Shown: one piece after another, positions 18,600 to 27,604 of the stretch
How the letters are laid out: every line of letters begins with the position of its first letter
Numbering within the stretch: position 1 is the stretch's first letter
DNA from: Kineobactrum sediminis
GTDB taxonomy: Bacteria > Pseudomonadota > Gammaproteobacteria > Pseudomonadales > Halieaceae
Direction: 5' to 3'
Assembly: GCF_002868715.1 (NCBI RefSeq)
Contig: NZ_PKLZ01000007.1
Coordinates: forward strand, 1-64,000
DNA: 64,000 nucleotides
The notes under the pieces: generated by a model
Databases searched by the model: none
Told to the model about the DNA's origin: nothing
What the model saw: only the letters and a program-made list of their open reading frames with translations
Translations under genes and position numbers: made by a program

Positions 18600-20227
18600 T
18601 GTCCCGTCTCAAGACGCTTTTGAAGCGCATTCAGCTTGGTCGAAGTGAGTGGCTGGCGACCCTGTTGCAATTGCCGCGTACCGAAGCATCTCCCAGTACG
18701 CGCGGCCTGGTTATGATCCAGATTGATGGTCTCTCTCACGCCCAGATACAGCATGCACTGGAGCGTGGCAGAATGCCTTTTTTGCAAAAACTGTTGCGGC
18801 GCAAGGGGTATCGCCTGCACCGGCAATACGCGGGCATGCCATCCAGTACCGCCGCTTTCCAGGGTGAGCTGTTCTACGGCGTTAAGGGCGTGGTGCCGGC
18901 CTTCAGTTTTCGCGACAGCGATTCGGGCGAAATGGTGAGAATGTTTGAGCCTGGTGCTGCCTCCGATGTCGAACGACAGCTGGAGGAGAGGGGTGGCGAA
19001 CCTTTGCTGCAAGGTGGCAGTGCCTACGTTGACAACTACACCGGCGGCGCTGCCGAGGCGCACTATTGTGCCTCCGCCCTGGGTTGGGGCCCTGGCCTGA
19101 GACGAGCCAACACCCTTGTTGTCATACTGCTCTTCTTGAGCAACATATACAGCTTCATTCGGATTGCGGTGTTGTTTGTGGTTGAGCTTGTGTTGGCAAT
19201 CGTGGATTTTTGCCGCGGCCTGCTGCAGGGCAGGAATCTGGTGAGCGAACTCAAGTTCGTTCCCACACGTGTGGGCATTTCCATCGTCTTGCGGGAGCTG
19301 GTGACTATTGGCGTTAAAGTGGACATTGCCCGGGGGCTGCCGATAATACACCTGAACTTCCTTGGCTATGACGAGCAGGCTCACCGTCGTGGTCCCAAAT
19401 CCCTGTTTGCGCACTGGACGCTCAAAGGCATTGACGACGCAGTCGGTCGTCTGTGGCGGGCTGCTCATCGTTCACATTACCGCGATTATGACGTCTGGAT
19501 TTACTCCGACCACGGCCAGGAGGATGTGATTTCCTACCTCAGGCTCACTGGCCGTACCATTGAGGAGGCCGTGTCATCAGTATTCTCCGACTACTGCAAC
19601 CGTCCAGTGCCCTTGTCGTTGTTTGCCGGGCACGGCGTCCAGACTCATCGGGTACGCCGATTGGGAGGCAAGCGGATTCAGTGGTTGTTTCCGGTGAAAG
19701 ACCAACCGTCGGGTGACGTAACCGATGCAAATGTCGCGGTAAGAGGATTGGGGCCAGTGGGGTTTGTATATTGTGACGCTCTGGGGGAAGCAAAAGAGCG
19801 TGATGCCGCCGCACTCGAGCTTGCCACAAAAACGCAGGTTCCCCTGGTGATGGTACCCAATGGACCAGGACGCGCTATTGCCTGGGCTGGTGCCGCTGTT
19901 TACCAGTTACCCGAGCAAAGCGCCGATGTGTTCGGCGCGGAACACCCTTTTTTGCACGAAGTTACTGATGATCTCATTACCCTCTGTCATCATCCGTCAG
20001 CGGGACAGTTCATACTCTGTGGGTGGCGTATGGGTGTGGACCCCTGCAGTTTTTCCAACGAGAACGGTGCCCATGGCGGCGCCGCGCCCGAGGAAACCAG
20101 CGCATTTGTATTGGTGCCGTCCACAGTGGATCTTTACGCAGGTGGCTCCGGTCCGCTGCGAGCGACAGATTTACGCAACGCCGCTCTCATACACCTGGGA
20201 CGATCTGCGGGCCAAAAGGAAGAATGA
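18599..20227 (+). CDS. Alkaline-phosphatase-fold protein with inserted membrane segments
   Basis: A 542-residue protein of the alkaline phosphatase/phosphodiesterase superfamily. Metal and nucleophile motifs appear in order: 'VMIQIDGL' (Asp43), 'MPSSTAAFQGELFYG' (~80), 'LNFLGYDEQAHRRG' (~255), 'IYSDHGQ' (~302) and 'FAGHGVQTH'. A strongly hydrophobic stretch at ~171-205 interrupts the fold and probably anchors it in the inner membrane. ATG 18599 overlaps the GT4 stop by one base; GTG 18596 is an alternative. A lipid or glycolipid phosphodiester is a plausible substrate, by context only. It ends the TVP38-glycosidase-GT4 operon. Confidence 0.72.
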   Translation: MSRLKTLLKRIQLGRSEWLATLLQLPRTEASPSTRGLVMIQIDGLSHAQIQHALERGRMPFLQKLLRRKGYRLHRQYAGMPSSTAAFQGELFYGVKGVVPAFSFRDSDSGEMVRMFEPGAASDVERQLEERGGEPLLQGGSAYVDNYTGGAAEAHYCASALGWGPGLRRANTLVVILLFLSNIYSFIRIAVLFVVELVLAIVDFCRGLLQGRNLVSELKFVPTRVGISIVLRELVTIGVKVDIARGLPIIHLNFLGYDEQAHRRGPKSLFAHWTLKGIDDAVGRLWRAAHRSHYRDYDVWIYSDHGQEDVISYLRLTGRTIEEAVSSVFSDYCNRPVPLSLFAGHGVQTHRVRRLGGKRIQWLFPVKDQPSGDVTDANVAVRGLGPVGFVYCDALGEAKERDAAALELATKTQVPLVMVPNGPGRAIAWAGAAVYQLPEQSADVFGAEHPFLHEVTDDLITLCHHPSAGQFILCGWRMGVDPCSFSNENGAHGGAAPEETSAFVLVPSTVDLYAGGSGPLRATDLRNAALIHLGRSAGQKEE

Positions 20228-20250
20228 AAGGCCATTAAAACTGGCGTTGT

Positions 20251-21342
20251 TTACTTTAACTCGTCCGGCAACTCGGTTTGGGTGACGAACAGCTGTTGTG
20301 TCGGGAAGGCAAATTCGATCTGTTCCCGTTCAAACTGTTCGTGAATATAAAAATAGACGCCTTGCTGGATATCCATATACACATTGTAGTCCGGCATCAG
20401 GACGTAAAATACCGTTTCGAAAACCAGTGAATAGTCCCCATATGACGCAAAATGTGATCGGTCAAAGCGAGTGTGCTCCTGTGCTTCAACAGCGTTTCTC
20501 ATGATGGCGGGGATCGCCTTCAGCTTGCTTCGGGGCGTATAGTAAGTGACGCCAATTTTGAAGACGACCCGACGTTCATACATCCGACCATAATTGCGTA
20601 TACGGCTGTCGAGTAAATCGGAGTTGGAGAATACCAATTGTTCACCTGAGAGGCTCCGCAGCCTGGTGGTTTTCAACCCTACCTGTTCCACACTACCCAG
20701 ATAATCATCAAGTATAAGAAAATCACCCACTGCAAATGGCCTGTCCAGCATGATCGAAAGAGAGGCGAACAGATCTCCCAGTATTTTCTGTGAGGCCAGG
20801 GCAACCGCGATACCACCAATGCCCAGGCCGGCAATCAACGCGGTGATATCTACACCCAGATTATCGAGAGCCAGCAGGAAGACAACCGACCAGAGTGTAA
20901 TCCTGATGAATAGTCCGAGCACATTAATCGTGGTAACAGATGCAGGGTTCTCCGATAACGACCGTTTCCGATAGTGGTCCAGCGATTCTCTGCTGAATTC
21001 AGCGACCCAGAATCCAATTTGTATCAATAGCGCAACGATAAGGGTGTGCTCGAGAGCCACCTCAATATCGACAGGAAGAGTCAGTAGTGATGATGCAAGG
21101 ACAATACTGATTATCAGCAGGAACAGGATTTTGGTCTTTCCCAGTGCGGCGACCAGATAATCATCAATGTTGGTTCTGGTCCGTTTTGAAAATGCTGAAA
21201 GGCGCCTCTGGATAAATCCGCTCACTATTCTCAGTACCAGGGCAGCCACGAAAAAAACTACCGAGGCGACTAGCCAGGTCTGTAAGGAGTTATCAAGAAT
21301 TTCGCGATTCAGGAGTTCCATGGTGATGTTTTCATGCTCCAC
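20251..21342 (-). CDS. MscS-family mechanosensitive channel
   Basis: A 363-residue small-conductance mechanosensitive channel. Four N-terminal hydrophobic segments precede the pore helix 'LIAGLGIGGIAVALASQKILGDLFASLSIMLDRPF', followed by the beta domain 'VGDFLILDDYLGSVEQVGLKTTRLRS'. It would release solutes on hypo-osmotic shock, which suits a locus making the compatible solute trehalose. The frame opens at GTG 21342; ATG 21321 is another possible start, and neither has a strong ribosome site. It converges on the phosphatase gene. Confidence 0.88.
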   Translation of the reverse strand: MEHENITMELLNREILDNSLQTWLVASVVFFVAALVLRIVSGFIQRRLSAFSKRTRTNIDDYLVAALGKTKILFLLIISIVLASSLLTLPVDIEVALEHTLIVALLIQIGFWVAEFSRESLDHYRKRSLSENPASVTTINVLGLFIRITLWSVVFLLALDNLGVDITALIAGLGIGGIAVALASQKILGDLFASLSIMLDRPFAVGDFLILDDYLGSVEQVGLKTTRLRSLSGEQLVFSNSDLLDSRIRNYGRMYERRVVFKIGVTYYTPRSKLKAIPAIMRNAVEAQEHTRFDRSHFASYGDYSLVFETVFYVLMPDYNVYMDIQQGVYFYIHEQFEREQIEFAFPTQQLFVTQTELPDELK

Positions 21343-21348
21343 ATTGTT

Positions 21349-21364
21349 GGGGAAAATATTCCCC
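21349..21364. promoter_or_regulatory. Inverted repeat GGGGAA-AATA-TTCCCC before the mscS-like gene
   Basis: A 6-bp perfect inverted repeat with a 4-base AT spacer lies 6 bases upstream of the GTG start of the mechanosensitive channel gene. It could be a regulator site or a small RNA hairpin in the leader. No regulator can be matched to it. Confidence 0.3.
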
Positions 21365-21414
21365 GGTAAGCATCATGATAGGCGGATAATGGGGTTTTAC
21401 ATTGATAACGGACA

Positions 21415-22188
21415 TCATGGCCCATGATTCCGGTGGTCACTGCGGCGAAGGTATCCTTTTAATGGAAGATGATCGGACGCCATTCGTGCGAGTGGGCTAG
21501 TATGTACTTCGAGGCTTTCCAGCTGCGCGCGAGGGTCGACCCAGATGCGGTCAAGTGCAAATACCGGGCGTTTCGCCGGCCATGTCGCCCGGATGGGTAT
21601 CGCCTGAAAATGAGCATGCAGCCAGCGTAAGGGCCTGCCCCACAAAAACCACTCATTAAGATCACCCATTAGTACCGCTGTGTCAGCAATTTCTGGCTCG
21701 AACAGGGAGATAAGCTGCTGCACCTGCAGTCGACGCTCCCATGGCATCAAACCCAGGTGGGTGGCAACCAGTTGTAGCGTCCCGCCATCCCAGTCCAGCA
21801 TGACTTCCAGTGCCCCCCTGGGTTCTCGGCCCCCTGAACTGAGGTCAATCCGGTTAACCAGGCTGACCGGTAGACGGGTGAGTAACGCATTGCCGTAGCG
21901 CCGTGTGGCACGCAATAGCGTTGGACCGGCAATTGCCGTAAGTCCGGTCTCATTCGCCAGGTAATCAAGCATGTCATGACCATCCATATTGTGGTGCTCC
22001 ACTTCCTGTAGCGCTATGACATCCGCATCAAGCTCCAGTAACACGCTGACAGTTCGCTCGGGATCAAAGCGCTGGTCATTGCCGATACAAGCATGAATGT
22101 TATAGGTCGCTACGGTCAGTTCCGAAGCTGATGGCGGAGCCTTACCTGCCGCGGGATTGACTGGCTTGCGGATGTTCTTGTCCTGCAT
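21415..22188 (-). CDS. Endonuclease/exonuclease/phosphatase (EEP) family protein
   Basis: A 257-residue member of the EEP superfamily. The metal-dependent active site is present in order: 'TYNIHACIG' (Asn), 'IALQEVEHH' (Glu), 'THLGLMPWERR' (His), 'LMGDLNEWF' (Asp, Asn) and the final 'SDHLPL' (Asp, His). Members act on nucleic acids or phospholipids; relatives often sit beside cardiolipin-synthase or membrane-stress genes. No signal peptide is visible. It reads in the same direction as the mscS-like gene, 73 bases upstream of it. Substrate unknown. Confidence 0.82.
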   Translation of the reverse strand: MQDKNIRKPVNPAAGKAPPSASELTVATYNIHACIGNDQRFDPERTVSVLLELDADVIALQEVEHHNMDGHDMLDYLANETGLTAIAGPTLLRATRRYGNALLTRLPVSLVNRIDLSSGGREPRGALEVMLDWDGGTLQLVATHLGLMPWERRLQVQQLISLFEPEIADTAVLMGDLNEWFLWGRPLRWLHAHFQAIPIRATWPAKRPVFALDRIWVDPRAQLESLEVHTSPLARMASDHLPLKGYLRRSDHRNHGP

Positions 22189-22281
22189 TCCTTGTTGGCT
22201 CCCCCGACAATACTGATATATCTCTCATGATGAGTTGACCTGGTGACCTTACCGATTCTGCATATTTACCTTATCCATGCT

Positions 22282-22323
22282 TTGACGTTTATCAATGACC
22301 ATGCGGAATGTGGTTGCTGTAAT
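22282..22323 (+). promoter_or_regulatory. Class II Fnr-type promoter of the treS-treZ-malQ/treY operon
   Basis: The operator TTGAC-GTTT-ATCAA (22282-22295) is followed after exactly 22 nt by TGTAAT (22318-22323, 5/6 to TATAAT). The predicted start site is 22330 with the operator centred at -41.5, leaving a 110-nt leader before the treS start codon. In the other direction, towards the EEP gene, no -10 box is found at this spacing, so the promoter faces the trehalose genes. Confidence 0.72.
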
Positions 22324-22439
22324 GGGAGGCAGCACTATGTTCAGCAAGCTGGCCCTTGTGCGGTTCCAGGCTAGTGGCGGGCCTGGATTCCCTGCCTTTC
22401 GGGAAGTTGGGGGCGGGCATCAAATGACCGGAGAGAGTA

Positions 22440-25400
22440 ATGGCAGAACCCGTTGCAGATCACCTTTGGTACAAGGATGCAATTATTTACCAGTTACATG
22501 TGAAAGCGTTCAAGGACAGTAATAACGATGGCATAGGTGATTTCAAGGGCCTGATAGAGCAGCTGGATTACATCGCGGAGCTGGGCGTAAATACGCTCTG
22601 GTTGTTGCCCTTCTACCCATCGCCAATGCGCGACGACGGCTATGATATTGCCGAATACACAGGTATTCATTCCGATTACGGTACCCGGAAAGATTTCCGT
22701 AATTTCATGCGGGAGGCGCACCGTCGTAACCTGCGGGTAATTACCGAGCTGGTGATCAACCATACTTCTGACCAGCACCCCTGGTTCCAGGCGGCGAGAA
22801 AAGCGCCCGCCGACAGCAAAAAACGGGATTTTTATGTCTGGAGCAAGACTAACCAGAAATTCAGCGGTACCCGAATCATTTTCACCGACAGCGAGATCTC
22901 CAACTGGACGTGGGATGACGAGGCACAGGCATATTACTGGCATCGTTTCTTTCATCACCAGCCTGACCTTAATCACAATAACCCGGAGGTTGTAAAAGCA
23001 GTTATTCGGTTAATGCGATTCTGGCTGGATATGGGCGTCGATGGCCTGCGACTCGATGCCATTCCCTATTTGTGCGTACGGGAGGGTACCAGTAATGAAA
23101 ACCTGCCGGAAACGCATGCAGTGCTCAAATACATGCGGTCAGTAGTGGATGATCACTACCAGGATCGTGTTCTCCTGGCGGAAGCGAATCAGTGGCCAGA
23201 AGATGCCCAGGCCTATTACGGTGATGGTGACGAATGCCATATGGCCTATCACTTCCCCCTGATGCCGCGGATCTATATGGCGGTTGCACAGGAAGAGCGA
23301 CACCCTATTGTTGAAATAATGCAACAGACCCCGTCTATTCCCGACAGTTGCCAATGGGCCATATTTTTACGCAACCACGACGAGCTCACCCTGGAAATGG
23401 TTACTGATCGCGAGCGTGATTACATGTACGAGCGCTACGCGACGGATCCGAGAATGCGGATTAATGTAGGTATCCGCCGACGCCTCGCTCCCCTCATGGA
23501 CAATGACCAGGACAAGATAAAATTGATGAACAGTGTGCTGATGTCGATGCCGGGATCGCCCATTGTCTATTACGGTGATGAAATTGGCATGGGGGACAAC
23601 TTCTTTTTAGGTGATCGTAATGGAGTGCGTACTCCCATGCAGTGGTCTCCCGATCGCAATGCCGGATTCTCCAGAGCGGATCCACAATTCCTCTATCTGC
23701 CGCCAATTATGGACCCGGTATATGGCTACGAAGCTGTTAATGTAGAGGCGCATAAGCGCAAACCGTCATCCCTGTTGAACTGGATGAAGCGTCTGATTGC
23801 GATTCGCAGAGCTCACGCCACTTTCGGTAGGGGGTCTTTGGAGTTTCTACAGCCTGGTAATCGGAAAATACTCGCTTATGTGCGCGAATACGGCGATGAC
23901 TGCGTTTTGTGTGTGGCGAACCTGGCCCGCTCTGCACAGCCAGTGGAGCTGGATTTGTCGCGCTTCAGGGGAAGTGTGCCGATAGAGATGCTGGGCCGCA
24001 CCGCATTCCCGCCCATCGGCGATTTGCCGTATCTGCTGACATTACCCGGCCATGGCTTTTACTGGTTTGATCTGACGAGCGGCGCGGAAGCTCCGCCCTG
24101 GCACGAGGAAGCGCTGCCACCACCCGAGCTGCCGACGCTGGTATTTTTTGCGGGCTGGCGCAGTTTTTTCCCTGCTGAAGTGGAACCCGGGCGGAAAATG
24201 CTGGCGGAAAACCTCAGGTTGCAGCTTGAGCGGACAATACTGCCGGATTTTTTGCAGGCCCAGAGATGGTACGCAGAGAAGGGTCAATTGCTGCAGCGGG
24301 TAGATATCAGCGATATGCTGCTGTGGCCCGCGGAGGGCGGCGAGTGGCTATGGATGTGGGTGAATGCCTGTTTTGGCGACAGCAGCAGGCAGGCTTACCT
24401 GTTGCCGCTGGCCATGGCATGGGGAGAGCCGGAAGATGAAGCCGTCCGGCCCTTGCTGCCCTCAGCGCTCGCCCGGATTCGCCAGCAGGCACGTGCGGGG
24501 ATTGTCTATGATGCGGTTGCCGACGAGAGTTTTTTCCGCGCTATAGTCAGGGCAGTGCAGACGGGTGCAAGCGTTACAGGTCCGTCCGGAACACTGCGTT
24601 TTTGCGCCACACGGGCCTGCGCGGAGTTGGTCGATGATGCGCCTCTTAGCGGGCTCGGCAAGTCCTGGGTCGGGGGTAGCAACAGCACCGTGATCCTGGG
24701 TGACAGGTTGTTCCTGAAACTGTACCGGCGCGTCCACCAGGGTATCAACCCCGAGTTGGAAATGAGCCGTTTTTTGACGGACGTGGTTCACTACCCGAAT
24801 ATAGCACCGCTGGCGGGTTCGGTGGAATTTGAACACAGTAACGGAGCAACCAGTACTCTCGGGCTGGTGCAGGCTCATGTGCCCAACCAGGGAGACGGTT
24901 GGACATTTACAGTGGATTATCTCGAGCGCTTTTTCGAGGATTGCCTGACCAGGCCAGAGGGCGTGCCCCCGGACGGCGCTGAACGTCATGGCCAGTATCG
25001 CTGGATGGCGGAGATACTGGGCCAGCGGACCGGAGAACTGCATAGTGCGCTGGCGCAGCAAACGGGTGATCCCGACTTTGAACCTGAATCGATCGAACCG
25101 CAGGATCTCAAAGCGTGGAGTGACCGGGTAGCCGATGATGTTCATGGCACCCTGCTCGAGCTCGAAGCGCAGATCGACAATATAAAGCCTGCGTGGCAGC
25201 CCCTGGCCACAGAAATCCAGAGAAACAAGGCGCGTTTGCTGGCGCGGGTCGACAGTCTTGTACCTGAATCAGCCTCTGCGATGAAAACTCGCTACCACGG
25301 TGACTTTCACCTCGGCCAGGTCCTGTTGAATGCGAATGACGTGGTTATTATCGATTTTGAAGGTGAGCCGGCGCGATTGCCCACGGAGCGCCGACTGAAA

Positions 25401-25766
25401 CATTGCCCGCTACGCGATGTCGCGGGTATGTTGCGATCATTCAATTATGCCACCGGCGTTGCCCTGGCCAACAGTTCGGCCGCGCGGCCGGCTAACTACC
25501 AGGAACTACTGTCCTATGCCCGGGAGTGGGAGACGGTCGCGGTAGAGGCATTCCTTGCGGGTTACCGACGCGGGGTTCAGGGCTGCGCCTCCTGGCCCGG
25601 CGACGATGCCGTTGCAGGCCAACTGATAGAGCTTTTCGAGCTTGAAAAGGCGCTTTACGAACTGCGTTACGAGCTTGGTAATCGGGTTGATTGGGTCAAT
25701 ATCCCGCTGGAAGGGTTATTGAAGCTACTCACCGCAGCACCTGGACAGCTTGAGAGTCACTTGTGA
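22440..25766 (+). CDS. treS: Trehalose synthase-maltokinase fusion
   Basis: An 1108-residue two-enzyme protein. Residues ~1-550 are trehalose synthase (GH13), which interconverts maltose and trehalose: 'WYKDAIIYQLHVKAFKDSNNDG', nucleophile Asp206 in 'GLRLDAIPY', acid Glu248 in 'LLAEANQWP' and Asp314 in 'RNHDELT'. Residues ~600-1108 are maltokinase, which makes maltose 1-phosphate: 'LKLYRRVHQGINPELEMSRFL' and the kinase loop 'HGDFHLGQVLLN' (Asp955) with 'IIDFEGEPARLP'. GGAGAG precedes the ATG. It overlaps TreZ if the latter uses GTG 25763. Maltose 1-phosphate normally feeds GlgE, which is not in this window. Confidence 0.93.
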   Translation: MAEPVADHLWYKDAIIYQLHVKAFKDSNNDGIGDFKGLIEQLDYIAELGVNTLWLLPFYPSPMRDDGYDIAEYTGIHSDYGTRKDFRNFMREAHRRNLRVITELVINHTSDQHPWFQAARKAPADSKKRDFYVWSKTNQKFSGTRIIFTDSEISNWTWDDEAQAYYWHRFFHHQPDLNHNNPEVVKAVIRLMRFWLDMGVDGLRLDAIPYLCVREGTSNENLPETHAVLKYMRSVVDDHYQDRVLLAEANQWPEDAQAYYGDGDECHMAYHFPLMPRIYMAVAQEERHPIVEIMQQTPSIPDSCQWAIFLRNHDELTLEMVTDRERDYMYERYATDPRMRINVGIRRRLAPLMDNDQDKIKLMNSVLMSMPGSPIVYYGDEIGMGDNFFLGDRNGVRTPMQWSPDRNAGFSRADPQFLYLPPIMDPVYGYEAVNVEAHKRKPSSLLNWMKRLIAIRRAHATFGRGSLEFLQPGNRKILAYVREYGDDCVLCVANLARSAQPVELDLSRFRGSVPIEMLGRTAFPPIGDLPYLLTLPGHGFYWFDLTSGAEAPPWHEEALPPPELPTLVFFAGWRSFFPAEVEPGRKMLAENLRLQLERTILPDFLQAQRWYAEKGQLLQRVDISDMLLWPAEGGEWLWMWVNACFGDSSRQAYLLPLAMAWGEPEDEAVRPLLPSALARIRQQARAGIVYDAVADESFFRAIVRAVQTGASVTGPSGTLRFCATRACAELVDDAPLSGLGKSWVGGSNSTVILGDRLFLKLYRRVHQGINPELEMSRFLTDVVHYPNIAPLAGSVEFEHSNGATSTLGLVQAHVPNQGDGWTFTVDYLERFFEDCLTRPEGVPPDGAERHGQYRWMAEILGQRTGELHSALAQQTGDPDFEPESIEPQDLKAWSDRVADDVHGTLLELEAQIDNIKPAWQPLATEIQRNKARLLARVDSLVPESASAMKTRYHGDFHLGQVLLNANDVVIIDFEGEPARLPTERRLKHCPLRDVAGMLRSFNYATGVALANSSAARPANYQELLSYAREWETVAVEAFLAGYRRGVQGCASWPGDDAVAGQLIELFELEKALYELRYELGNRVDWVNIPLEGLLKLLTAAPGQLESHL

Positions 25767-25780
25767 GGCGGCGTCATACG

Positions 25781-27604
25781 ATGCCTTTTGGTGCGCACGT
25801 CGTTGATGAAGCGCGAGTACGATTTCGACTGTGGGCGCCCGCCGCCAGCGAGGTCGCAGTCTGCTTGCAGGTGGACACCGGAGAGCGAGTCCTCGCCATG
25901 ACCCCGGAAGGCGATGGCTGGTTCGCCCTGCTGACAACCGAGGCCGGGCCGGGTAGCCGTTACTGGTACCTTATCGACAACGATCTGCGAATACCTGACC
26001 CCGCATCACGCTTCCAGCCTGAAGATGTGGAAGGCCCCAGCCAGGTAGTCAATCCGCTATCGTGGGAGTGGCTCGATTCCAGCTGGCGCGGTCGCGCCTG
26101 GGAGGAAGTCGTTCTTTATGAACTGCACATCGGCACTTTCACCCCGGCCGGGAACTTTGCGGGGGTGTGTGAACGGTTGGACTATCTGGTTGGTCTTGGC
26201 ATCAGTGCCATAGAGATCATGCCGGTCGCGGATTTCCCCGGTGACCGCAACTGGGGATATGACGGGGTGTTGCCTTTTGCGCCCGACAGCAGCTATGGCG
26301 ATCCCGATGAGTTCAAGGCGTTGATTCAGGCAGCCCACGAGCGCGGCTTAATGGTATTTCTCGATGTCGTATACAACCACTTTGGTCCCCTTGGCAATTA
26401 TCTGCATCAGTATGCACCGCAGTTTTTCAGTAGCCGCCACCATACGCCCTGGGGGGCAGCAATAAATTTCGACGACGAGCACAGTGACACGGTACGCCGG
26501 TTCTTCATCCACAACGCTTTATACTGGATTGAGGAATTCAACCTGGATGGATTGCGACTTGACGCAGTGCACGCGATCGTTGATGACTCTTACCCGGATA
26601 TTCTCGAAGAGCTGGCGGCGGCTGTAAACAATGGGCCTGGCCAGGAACGGCATGTACACCTTGTGCTGGAGAACGATAATAATATCGCCCGCTATATGCA
26701 ACGCGATAACGATGAATCTGCGCGCCAGTATGTTGCGCAGTGGAACGATGATATTCACCACGCCTTGCATATCCTGCTTACGGGGGAAACGGACGGCTAC
26801 TACTCCGACTACGAACAGTTGCCGGGCTGGTATCTGGGACGTTGTCTTGCGCATGGCTTTGGTTATCAGGGCGAAATGTCGGGTTTTCGTGGTGCTCGAC
26901 GTGGTGAGCCCAGTACGGAATTACCGGCCGCCAGTTTCGTTTCATTCCTGCAGAACCACGATCAGGTGGGTAATCGGGCCCTTGGGGAACGTATTAACGC
27001 ACTGACCGGTGACAGGCAGGTCCAGGTGGCGGCCGCCATATTATTACTTGCGCCGGCGCCGCCCTTATTGTTTATGGGCCAGGAATTTGGGGCTACCCAG
27101 CCTTTCCAGTATTTCTGTTCGTTTACCGGGGACATGGCAGAGGCAGTGACCCGGGGACGACGAGAGGAATTTTCCCACTTCGCCCAGTTCAGTGACCCGA
27201 CTGCACGAGACCGTATCCCCGATCCCAATGCCGTGGATACTTTCCGGAACAGCAAGCTCGACTGGGCCGATTTGCTGGAGCCGGACCATGCGCAATGGCT
27301 GGCATTTTACCAGGAGCTGTTGCGTCTTCGACAAACAGAGATAATTCCGCGCGCAACGGGTGTCGGGGCGGGTGAATTCCTGTTACTGGGTGCAAACGCG
27401 GTGTGGGTGCAGTGGCAGCTGGCAGAGGGTTCAGTGCTGACCCTCATCGCCAATATCGGTGATTCACCAGTGTCTGTGAGCGATGATACGGGGGCCAGGG
27501 CACGCGTCCTTTATGCCCAGCCTCCCGCACTGGCAGCGGAGCTCGCGGCGCACAGGCTGCCGCCCTGGTCCCTGCGCTGGACCCTTCAGGAAGCAGGGAA
27601 ATGA
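25781..27604 (+). CDS. treZ: Malto-oligosyltrehalose trehalohydrolase
   Basis: A GH13 enzyme of about 607 residues that cuts trehalose off the end of maltooligosyl-trehalose made by TreY. An N-terminal CBM48-like domain ('VRFRLWAPAASEVAV') precedes the barrel with 'ELHIGTFTPAGNF', 'WGYDGV', nucleophile Asp261 in 'GLRLDAVHAI', acid Glu297 in 'LVLENDNN' and 'FLQNHDQVGNRA'. ATG 25781 with GAGGCGG about 9 nt upstream is preferred; GTG 25763 would add six residues and overlap the treS stop. Its stop overlaps the start of the MalQ-TreY fusion by 4 bases, so the TreZ/TreY pair is co-translated. Confidence 0.93.
   Translation: MPFGAHVVDEARVRFRLWAPAASEVAVCLQVDTGERVLAMTPEGDGWFALLTTEAGPGSRYWYLIDNDLRIPDPASRFQPEDVEGPSQVVNPLSWEWLDSSWRGRAWEEVVLYELHIGTFTPAGNFAGVCERLDYLVGLGISAIEIMPVADFPGDRNWGYDGVLPFAPDSSYGDPDEFKALIQAAHERGLMVFLDVVYNHFGPLGNYLHQYAPQFFSSRHHTPWGAAINFDDEHSDTVRRFFIHNALYWIEEFNLDGLRLDAVHAIVDDSYPDILEELAAAVNNGPGQERHVHLVLENDNNIARYMQRDNDESARQYVAQWNDDIHHALHILLTGETDGYYSDYEQLPGWYLGRCLAHGFGYQGEMSGFRGARRGEPSTELPAASFVSFLQNHDQVGNRALGERINALTGDRQVQVAAAILLLAPAPPLLFMGQEFGATQPFQYFCSFTGDMAEAVTRGRREEFSHFAQFSDPTARDRIPDPNAVDTFRNSKLDWADLLEPDHAQWLAFYQELLRLRQTEIIPRATGVGAGEFLLLGANAVWVQWQLAEGSVLTLIANIGDSPVSVSDDTGARARVLYAQPPALAAELAAHRLPPWSLRWTLQEAGK

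Noticed and set aside
22295-22522. A small plus-strand frame starting inside the Fnr-type operator
   Set aside because: Its start codon region falls in the predicted promoter, it runs into treS in another frame and has no ribosome site.
24462-25145. A 227-codon minus-strand frame inside the maltokinase half of treS
   Set aside because: It is antisense to conserved motifs of the real gene and matches nothing I recognise.
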